The translations under genes and the position numbers were made by a program. Below the pieces are notes generated by a model. It ran no database searches, was not told the DNA's origin, and saw only the letters and a list, made by a program, of their open reading frames with translations. Shown piece by piece: positions 1 through 5,071 of a stretch of 6,913 bases of DNA (within the stretch, counting starts at the first letter, position 1; each line of letters opens with the position of its first letter). Source of the DNA: Bacteroidota bacterium (lineage in GTDB: Bacteria; Bacteroidota; Bacteroidia; Flavobacteriales_F; PHOS-HE28); assembly GCA_023428865.1 (NCBI GenBank), contig JAEYWT010000324.1, positions 1 to 6,913 of the forward strand, in the 5' to 3' direction.

Positions 1-474
1 ATGTGCACCTATTGGCGCCGGCAGGTGTTCGGGCACATCATCGGAAAAGGCCCTGAAGCCCGGATGGAATTGACCAATGAAGGCCGTATCGTGGATGAAT
101 GTTGGCACGCCATACCCGATCATTTCCCGGAGGTGCGTTTGGACCAAATGCAGATCATGCCGGACCATTTGCATGCGATCATCACATTGAATGCCGCGTC
201 GGACCGTGGCACAGCCGCTGTGACCCATTGGGTCGCGACTACGGATGCCGACGATCGACCAACCAAACATGCGACCGGACCCGCCCGTGGATCTTTAGGC
301 GCCATCATCGGCGCCTTCAAATCGGAAACCACACGACGCGTGAACAAATTGAACAGCACTCCGGGCCGATACCTATGGCAACCGAATTTTCACGAACGAA
401 TCATTCGCGAACGTGTTGGTGAATATGAACGGATCGCCACCTACATCGCAGAGAACCCGATGAAATGGCATTGA
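1..474 (+). CDS. REP-associated tyrosine (Y1, IS200-like) transposase, probably 5'-truncated by the window
   Basis: This is a single-strand DNA nuclease/transposase-like protein of the Y1_Tnp family, REP-associated (RAYT) branch, which cuts and joins single-stranded DNA at short hairpin repeats. The HUH-type motif is visible as MPDHLHAII, with the metal-binding histidines at residues 56 and 58. The family's LGAIIGAFKSETTRR block is near residues 99-113, then WQPNFHERIIR, then TYIAENPMKW, whose Tyr148 aligns with the catalytic tyrosine of E. coli RAYT as I remember that sequence. Relatives usually have about 10-20 residues before the block that here begins MCTYWRRQVFG, so the methionine at position 1 is probably internal and the true start lies off the window. 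The C-terminus stops right after NPMKWH, slightly shorter than many relatives. The last 10 bp overlap the next gene. No terminal repeats or REP hairpins are visible here; any would have to lie upstream. Family call is firm; activity is unknown. Confidence 0.85.
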   Translation: MCTYWRRQVFGHIIGKGPEARMELTNEGRIVDECWHAIPDHFPEVRLDQMQIMPDHLHAIITLNAASDRGTAAVTHWVATTDADDRPTKHATGPARGSLGAIIGAFKSETTRRVNKLNSTPGRYLWQPNFHERIIRERVGEYERIATYIAENPMKWH

Positions 475-1274
475 CCTACAACTACACCGACCAGCTCCAC
501 CGCACAATAGAGATCCCCTTCCACCCCCAACGCATCATCTCCCTCGTTCCCTCACAGACCGAGCTGCTGTACCACCTCGGCCTCGGTGATAGGGTTGTCG
601 GCATAACGAAATTCTGCATCCATCCCGATGAATGGTTCCGCAGCAAACCGCGGGTTGGGGGCACCAAGGACGTGGACATCGAGAGGATCCGGATGCTGAA
701 GCCGGACCTGATCATCGGGAACAAAGAGGAGAACGAACGCGCGAACATCGAAGCCCTGGAACAGGAATTCCCCGTGTGGATGAGCGATGTACGTAACCTA
801 GATGGAGCCCTTGAGATGATCCGTCTCGTTGGTCAGCTTGTTGGGCACGAGCCAGAGGCTAGGCAACTCAACCATTTGATCGGAACCGCATTCGAAACGC
901 TTCGTCCACTGGACCCACCGCTATCCGTTGCCTACGTCATCTGGCGCGAACCCCTTATGGTTGCCGGCAGAAACACCTTCATCGACGACATGCTCCGGCG
1001 CTGTGGATTGGAAAATGCCTTTGGTGACCGTGGCGATCGATACGTGGAACTCTCTCCCTCGGAATTGGCAGCAGCGGATCCGGATATAATCCTGCTCTCC
1101 AGTGAACCCTACCCGTTCCAGGAAAAGCACATCCTCGAATTCAACATGATCTGCCCGGGAGCACCGGTGCGGTTGGTGGATGGTGAGTTCTTCAGCTGGT
1201 ATGGCAGCCGCCTGGCACAAGCTCCGGCGTATTTCGGCACGGTGTTGGCCGCTCTGGTGCCTCCTGTCAGCTAG
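465..1274 (+). CDS. TroA/BtuF-like helical-backbone metal (or corrinoid) binding protein, no signal peptide
   Basis: A 269-residue protein with the fold of type III periplasmic binding proteins (BtuF/FhuD/TroA superfamily), which bind cobalamin, siderophores or metals for ABC importers. Diagnostic blocks are PQRIISLVPSQTELLYHLGL (residues 21-40), VVGITKFCIHP (44-54), GGTKDVDIERI (65-75) with LKPDLIIGNKEEN (78-90), the second-lobe YVIWREPLMVAGRNTFIDDML (157-177), and a C-terminal WYGSRL (245-250). Relatives that feed importers carry a signal peptide or lipobox; this one begins MALTYNYTDQLHRT directly at the mature domain, so it is predicted cytoplasmic. No permease or ATPase gene lies nearby. 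The ligand cannot be named. Cys51 and His53 in the FCIHP block are candidate ligand-contacting residues (inference). The ATG at 465 overlaps the transposase stop by 10 bp; a TTG at 471 is an alternative start. The stop is followed within 3 bp by the longest possible start of the patatin gene. Confidence 0.8.
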   Translation: MALTYNYTDQLHRTIEIPFHPQRIISLVPSQTELLYHLGLGDRVVGITKFCIHPDEWFRSKPRVGGTKDVDIERIRMLKPDLIIGNKEENERANIEALEQEFPVWMSDVRNLDGALEMIRLVGQLVGHEPEARQLNHLIGTAFETLRPLDPPLSVAYVIWREPLMVAGRNTFIDDMLRRCGLENAFGDRGDRYVELSPSELAAADPDIILLSSEPYPFQEKHILEFNMICPGAPVRLVDGEFFSWYGSRLAQAPAYFGTVLAALVPPVS

Positions 1275-1277
1275 GGA

Positions 1278-3644
1278 GTGAGTGCAGACATACGCGAACG
1301 GTCGGAATGGCGTTCAAGCGGCACCACAACCTACGCAGGTCGGATACTTTTGCACCGTTTGTTACGCATCGCCACATCCCTTCTAGCACTGTTCATTGGC
1401 TGCATCGTGGTCCATGGCCAACGCGTGGGCTTGGTACTGAGTGGTGGTGGGGCCACGGGCCTTACCCACATCGGTGTCATGAAGGCCTTGGAGGAGCATG
1501 GCATTCCCATCGACTACATCGCCGGTAGCAGTATGGGCGCCTTGGTGGGCGGGCTCTATGCATCGGGCTATTCACCGGCAGAGATCGATTCGCTCTTCCA
1601 CACCGAGCTTTTCCAGACCATGGCCGAAGGTGGTATCGAGCCACGATTCCAGTACTATTTCAAGCAGGACCCACCCGATGCAACGCTGATCAACGTGAAG
1701 CTGGACCTGGACACCATGCTCCAGTATTCCCTTCCCACCAATTTGCGCGAACCCGCCTTGCTGGATTTCGAGCAAATGGCCATGCTCGGCCCTGTTTCCG
1801 CGGCGGCTGGTTACGATCTGGATAGTTTGTTCGTGCCCTTTCGTTGTGTGGCTTCGGACATCACCGATCGGAAGCCCATAGTCTTTAGCACCGGCGACCT
1901 GGCCCAAGTGGTGCGTGCCAGTATGAGCTACCCGTTCTACTTCAAGCCCATCCGTATGGATGGCCATTTGATGATGGATGGCGGCCTATACAACAACTTC
2001 CCCAGCGATGTGATGTATCAGGACTTCATGCCTGACTTCATCGTGGGAAGCAACGTGGCCTACAACAATCCCCCGCCTGGGGAGGATGACCTGCTGGGGC
2101 AATTGCGGGCCATGATGCAAGAGCACACCCAGTACGAGATCCAGTGCGAGAATGGGGTCATCGTTGAACCCCGTACCACCACATCTCTTTTCGATTTCAC
2201 GAGCCCAGCATTGGCTATCGCCGATGGATACGCAGCTACCATGGAGCGTATGCCGGAGATCCTCGCACAGGTGCAACGGCGGGTGGATCCGGAGGTTTTG
2301 GCTGCTCGTCGTCGGGCATTCCGCAGTCGCATTCCGGATGTGGTGTTCGACCAACTACGCATACACGGCCTCACACGTGGCCAGACCCGCTACGTTGAAC
2401 GGAGCTTGGACCGCGGCAAGACCGAACTAACGACCTCCAGCCTTAAGCCGAAATACTTCCGCCTTGTAGCCGACGGGAATATCTCTCGTCTTTATCCGAA
2501 GGCCACCTATACAGCGGATCGGAAGCGGTTCGACCTTGACCTGTACATGAAGCGGGAGAAGAACCTACAAGTGCGTTTCGGGGGCATGTTCTCCTCAAGG
2601 CCGATCAACACGGGAATGGTCGCCTTGCGCTACCACATCTTCGGTCGCAGCTCGGCGCATGTGGAGGCCATGTCCTACTTCGGCAAATTCTACGCCGCCG
2701 GTCAGGTGAAACTGCGCGCGTACCTCAGCACCAAAGCACCGATCTACCTGGAACCGGCTTTCACCCTTCACCGATGGGACCATTTCCGAAGTTTCAGCAC
2801 CTTCTTCGATGAAGTGAAACCATCGTTCATCGTTATCCGCGAAGCCTATGCTGGCTTGAATGCTGGCTTGAGTCTGCACAACAAAGGGCTTCTGCGCTAC
2901 GACCTGCGCTATGGAGAAACCTTGGACCGTTATTACCAAGGCACCAACTTCACCGCTGTGGATACCAGCGATGCCACCACCTTCCGGAATTTCTCCACGG
3001 GAATGATGATCGAGCGGAATTCATTGAACCGCAAGCAGCACCCCAATGCCGGTGAATCGCTTCAAGCCTCGTTGCGTTATGTGAACGGCGATGAGACCAC
3101 GAACCCGGGATCCACCAGCCCCGATAACCTCATCGACCACCGTTCCAGCCACGATTGGTTCGTTGCCAAGGTCACCTTGGATAAGTACTTCCTTCCCCGT
3201 GGCAACTTCAAGTTCGGTTTCCTTGCAGAAGGCGTGTTCAGCACCATGCCATCGTTCCAGAACTACACCGCCAGCGTGATCCGGTCCCCGGTCTTTCAGC
3301 CCACACCGGAGAGCAAGACCTACTTCATCGAACAGTTCCGATCACCTAAATACATTGCCGGCGGTGTACGTACCATCATTGCCGTGGCCCGCAACAAGTT
3401 CGACCTGCGGTTGGAGGCTCACGTATTCCAGCCGTATGAGCCGTTCACACGCGCTACGGACAACAGCACCGAACTATCTGCGGCCTTCACCCAGCGCTAC
3501 TACTTGGGTTCAGGCTCATTGATCTACCAAAGCCCAGTGGGGCCGGTATGGTTCAACCTCAGTTATTTCGATGGTCTACGCGAACCCTGGGCGTGGAGCC
3601 TCAATTTCGGCTACATCCTCTTCAACCAGAAGTCGCTGGAATGA
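1278..3644 (+). CDS. Outer-membrane patatin-like phospholipase with POTRA and beta-barrel (type Vd / PlpD-like)
   Basis: A 788-residue reading frame from GTG 1278; 761 residues if it starts at TTG 1359. Parts in order (long-form numbering): signal peptide about 28-47 (LLRIATSLLALFIGC, then VHG before Gln48); patatin domain about 49-340 with oxyanion loop SGGGATG (55-61), nucleophile elbow GSSMG (83-87, Ser85) and catalytic Asp234 in MMDGGLYNNFPSD; one POTRA-like domain about 355-425; then a C-terminal beta-barrel about 429-788 rich in alternating aromatic/polar strands and ending GYILFNQKSLE. Patatins hydrolyse acyl esters of phospholipids using a Ser-Asp dyad, and both residues are present. 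The architecture matches Pseudomonas PlpD (type Vd secretion; Omp85-like barrel), so the protein is expected in the outer membrane after Sec export. The first 27 residues from GTG are hydrophilic and unlike a signal sequence, so the downstream TTG is the more likely start. Its stop overlaps the next gene by ATGA. Substrate and surface or periplasmic orientation of the patatin domain are unknown. Confidence 0.9.
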   Translation: MSADIRERSEWRSSGTTTYAGRILLHRLLRIATSLLALFIGCIVVHGQRVGLVLSGGGATGLTHIGVMKALEEHGIPIDYIAGSSMGALVGGLYASGYSPAEIDSLFHTELFQTMAEGGIEPRFQYYFKQDPPDATLINVKLDLDTMLQYSLPTNLREPALLDFEQMAMLGPVSAAAGYDLDSLFVPFRCVASDITDRKPIVFSTGDLAQVVRASMSYPFYFKPIRMDGHLMMDGGLYNNFPSDVMYQDFMPDFIVGSNVAYNNPPPGEDDLLGQLRAMMQEHTQYEIQCENGVIVEPRTTTSLFDFTSPALAIADGYAATMERMPEILAQVQRRVDPEVLAARRRAFRSRIPDVVFDQLRIHGLTRGQTRYVERSLDRGKTELTTSSLKPKYFRLVADGNISRLYPKATYTADRKRFDLDLYMKREKNLQVRFGGMFSSRPINTGMVALRYHIFGRSSAHVEAMSYFGKFYAAGQVKLRAYLSTKAPIYLEPAFTLHRWDHFRSFSTFFDEVKPSFIVIREAYAGLNAGLSLHNKGLLRYDLRYGETLDRYYQGTNFTAVDTSDATTFRNFSTGMMIERNSLNRKQHPNAGESLQASLRYVNGDETTNPGSTSPDNLIDHRSSHDWFVAKVTLDKYFLPRGNFKFGFLAEGVFSTMPSFQNYTASVIRSPVFQPTPESKTYFIEQFRSPKYIAGGVRTIIAVARNKFDLRLEAHVFQPYEPFTRATDNSTELSAAFTQRYYLGSGSLIYQSPVGPVWFNLSYFDGLREPWAWSLNFGYILFNQKSLE
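1345..1352 (+). promoter_or_regulatory. Candidate Bacteroidota -7 promoter box (TAnnTTTG) before the patatin gene
   Basis: The octamer TACTTTTG matches the Bacteroidota sigma-A -7 consensus TAnnTTTG and lies 7 bp before the in-frame TTG at 1359, from which a normal signal peptide would be translated. If transcription starts about 6-8 bases after the box, the mRNA would be leaderless or nearly so. No good -33 TTG element is seen about 20 bp upstream, and the octamer (six fixed bases) is expected by chance about 1.7 times per strand in a window this size; another copy lies inside a coding region at 3822. The call rests mainly on position. Confidence 0.35.
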
Positions 3645-4363
3645 TCAACGACCTGCTGACCGCAACCGACCACCGACCGTGGCCGATGCCGCAGCAGCGC
3701 TGGGCCTATTATCAGGAATGGCGTGATGTGGTCTTCCTCCATTACCGGGTCGAGCCGGATGCATTGACGGCATTCTTACCACCATCACTTCAGCCGGATC
3801 GCTTCGATGGAATTGCCTGGGTAAGTTTGGTGGCTTTCGACATGATCAACGTGCGACCCTGGTATGCGCCAGCGTTCTCACCGATATCCGACTTCCACGA
3901 GGTTAACCTACGCACCTATGTCCAGCACGGCAACAGGCCCGGCGTCTACTTCCTACGCATCGATGCAGCGAAGCTTGTCTCTGTGGCGCTGGCCCGAACG
4001 CTCTCAATCCTTCCATATCGCCACGCGCCGATCACCCGGCGCACCGCGGAAGATGATGTACGGTCGTTCGATCTTCCGTCCGTTGAGGAAGGCTGGGCGC
4101 TGCGTTACCGTATCGGTTCGTCGAATGACAAGGCAAGTACCTTGGACACCTGGCTCACCGAGCGCTATTGCCTTTACCAAAGCGCCCGCGGCCGTTTGCA
4201 CCGATACCACGTACACCACCGACCTTGGCCATTGAACACCGTCCATGTCGTTGATCCTCCACGGCTCGATCGGTGGCACGAACTTCGGCTCGGCCATGTG
4301 ACAAGCGCCCACTACTCATCCGGTGTTGAAGTGGTATCCTGGGCCAGCGAAACCGTGAATTGA
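3641..4363 (+). CDS. DUF2071 / YqjF family protein
   Basis: A 240-residue protein of the DUF2071 (YqjF) family, related in fold to acetoacetate decarboxylase; no reaction is established for the family. Recognisable blocks are WRDVVFLHYRVEP (residues 27-39) with FLPPSLQPDRFDG (45-57), AWVSLVAFDM (59-68), the conserved FHEVNLRTYVQ (85-95) and GVYFLRIDA (101-109), LPYRHAP (124-130), and LDTWLTERYCLYQ (168-180) followed by a basic/His segment and HRPWPL (193-198). There is no signal peptide or membrane segment, so it is probably cytosolic. The frame stays open to an ATG at 3548, but that would overlap the conserved barrel end of the patatin gene by about 97 bp. ATG 3641 gives the normal family N-terminus and a 4-bp ATGA overlap with the upstream stop, the usual sign of translational coupling. 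The next gene starts 9 bp after its stop. Confidence 0.88.
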   Translation: MINDLLTATDHRPWPMPQQRWAYYQEWRDVVFLHYRVEPDALTAFLPPSLQPDRFDGIAWVSLVAFDMINVRPWYAPAFSPISDFHEVNLRTYVQHGNRPGVYFLRIDAAKLVSVALARTLSILPYRHAPITRRTAEDDVRSFDLPSVEEGWALRYRIGSSNDKASTLDTWLTERYCLYQSARGRLHRYHVHHRPWPLNTVHVVDPPRLDRWHELRLGHVTSAHYSSGVEVVSWASETVN

Positions 4364-4372
4364 AGAGCGCCT

Positions 4373-4612
4373 ATGATCACACATGACTTCCTCGATGCGT
4401 ATGAGTCCGTCCTCGGCGAATACGAGAAACTACCCTGGGGTAAAAAGCCCGATGAGAAGCTTTGGGAGACCGTTGATGCGCTACTGCTCGACCTGCATAT
4501 GATCAAGCACGGCTACGCCACCGACGGATACGCCAAGCATATCGAGAAGGAGTTGAAACGACTGAGCGCGGACGAGAGCGTGGTGGAAAGGCTGCGCTCC
4601 CTTCGGTTCTGA
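4373..4612 (+). CDS. Small hypothetical protein (79 aa)
   Basis: I do not recognise this protein. It is 79 residues, acidic/basic mixed and predicted largely alpha-helical. The first half is acidic (EYEKLPWGKKPDEKLWETVD), the middle is LLLDLHMIKHGYATDGY, and the last third is a charged helix (KHIEKELKRLSADESVVERL) ending in RSLRF. There are no cysteines, no signal peptide and no membrane segment. Its single histidine-rich feature is scattered (His4, 42, 46, 56), not a clear metal site. It is supported as real by codirectional placement 9 bp after the YqjF gene, a weak purine-rich stretch (GAAGAG) about 10 bp before the ATG, base composition like its neighbours, and the terminator shortly after its stop. 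It could be a small regulatory or partner protein, but nothing in the sequence specifies a function. Confidence 0.65.
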   Translation: MITHDFLDAYESVLGEYEKLPWGKKPDEKLWETVDALLLDLHMIKHGYATDGYAKHIEKELKRLSADESVVERLRSLRF

Positions 4613-4640
4613 ATTAGCCGTAGCATGGGTGCATAGAACG

Positions 4641-4670
4641 ACAAAAGCCCTCATTGCGGAGGGCTTTTGT
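4641..4670. terminator. Bidirectional intrinsic terminator between convergent units
   Basis: Perfect 12-bp inverted repeat ACAAAAGCCCTC / GAGGGCTTTTGT with a 6-nt loop (ATTGCG). Each arm has an A-run on its outer 5' side and a T-run on its outer 3' side, so the hairpin reads as a GC-rich stem followed by TTTT in both directions. It sits 28 bp after the stop of the 79-residue gene and 17 bp beyond the end of the convergent DUF3467 gene, the expected place for a shared terminator. The 75-bp gap 4613-4687 holds nothing else recognisable. Confidence 0.88.
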
Positions 4671-4687
4671 AAGTTGTAGAGGAGGAA

Positions 4688-5008
4688 CTAAGCCTGCGCC
4701 GTAGGCCCTCCGAAATTCATGGGGATCTCGGGCATCTCACTTTCGCGGATGGTGCCGTGGACCTGCTCGAACTTCTGCACGTTATCCGCTAGGGCGCGCA
4801 TAAGGCGCTTGGCGTGCTGCGGTGTAAGAAGGATGCGCGAGCGCACTTTCGCTTTCGGTACACCAGGCATCACACGCACGAAGTCCACCACGAACTCCGA
4901 ATTGCTGTGGGTGATGATGGCGAGGTTGCTGTAGATACCATCGGCCACCTCTTCGCTGATCTCGATGTTCAGTTGATTGCCGCGGGGTTGGTCTTTCTGG
5001 TCGGACAT
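4688..5008 (-). CDS. DUF3467 family protein, downstream partner of rpoC
   Basis: A 106-residue soluble protein of the DUF3467 family, function unknown. Typical blocks are visible: a short polar start, QLNIEISEEVADGIYSNLA (residues 12-30), HSNSEFVVDFVRVMPGVPKA (34-53), KVRSRILLTPQHAKRLMRAL (54-73) and DNVQKFEQVHGTI (75-87), ending in a Pro/Gly/Ala tail. The length is normal for the family. It follows rpoC on the same strand with a 63-bp gap, a gene order widely kept in Bacteroidota, which suggests co-expression with RNA polymerase subunits; a physical or functional link is inference. There is no signal peptide or membrane segment. The gap holds a GC-rich hairpin that may tune its expression relative to rpoC. 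Confidence 0.9.
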   Translation of the reverse strand: MSDQKDQPRGNQLNIEISEEVADGIYSNLAIITHSNSEFVVDFVRVMPGVPKAKVRSRILLTPQHAKRLMRALADNVQKFEQVHGTIRESEMPEIPMNFGGPTAQA

Positions 5009-5030
5009 GATCGGTTCAGATAAGAACGCA

Positions 5031-5056
5031 CAGGGGCGCGAAAGATCGCGCCCCTG
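5031..5056 (-). promoter_or_regulatory. GC-rich hairpin between rpoC and DUF3467 (possible attenuator, weak terminator or processing site)
   Basis: Perfect 10-bp inverted repeat CAGGGGCGCG / CGCGCCCCTG with a 6-nt loop, in the 63-bp gap between the rpoC stop (15 bp away) and the DUF3467 start (22 bp away). In minus-strand RNA the stem is followed by UGCGUUCUUAUCUG, which is only moderately U-rich, so it is not a textbook intrinsic terminator. Partial termination, 3'-end protection of rpoC mRNA or a processing site are all possible. Confidence 0.6.
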
Positions 5057-5071
5057 CCACGTTCATGGTTA

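Noticed and set aside
1389..1403. Possible lipoprotein signal (FIGC) in the patatin leader, Cys42
   Set aside because: Phe at -3 does not fit the usual lipobox, the residues after the Cys remain hydrophobic, and a type I cleavage after VHG fits better; barrel proteins of this type are not normally lipoproteins.
1572..1967. 131-codon minus-strand frame inside the patatin gene
   Set aside because: Antisense to the catalytic patatin domain with no recognisable motif; a shadow of the real gene.
3548..3640. 31-codon upstream extension of the YqjF gene
   Set aside because: It runs through the conserved last strands of the patatin barrel in another frame, and the family N-terminus plus ATGA coupling place the start at 3641.
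3822..3829. TAAGTTTG, a match to the Bacteroidota -7 box
   Set aside because: It lies deep inside the YqjF coding region with no gene start after it; such matches are expected by chance in a window this long.
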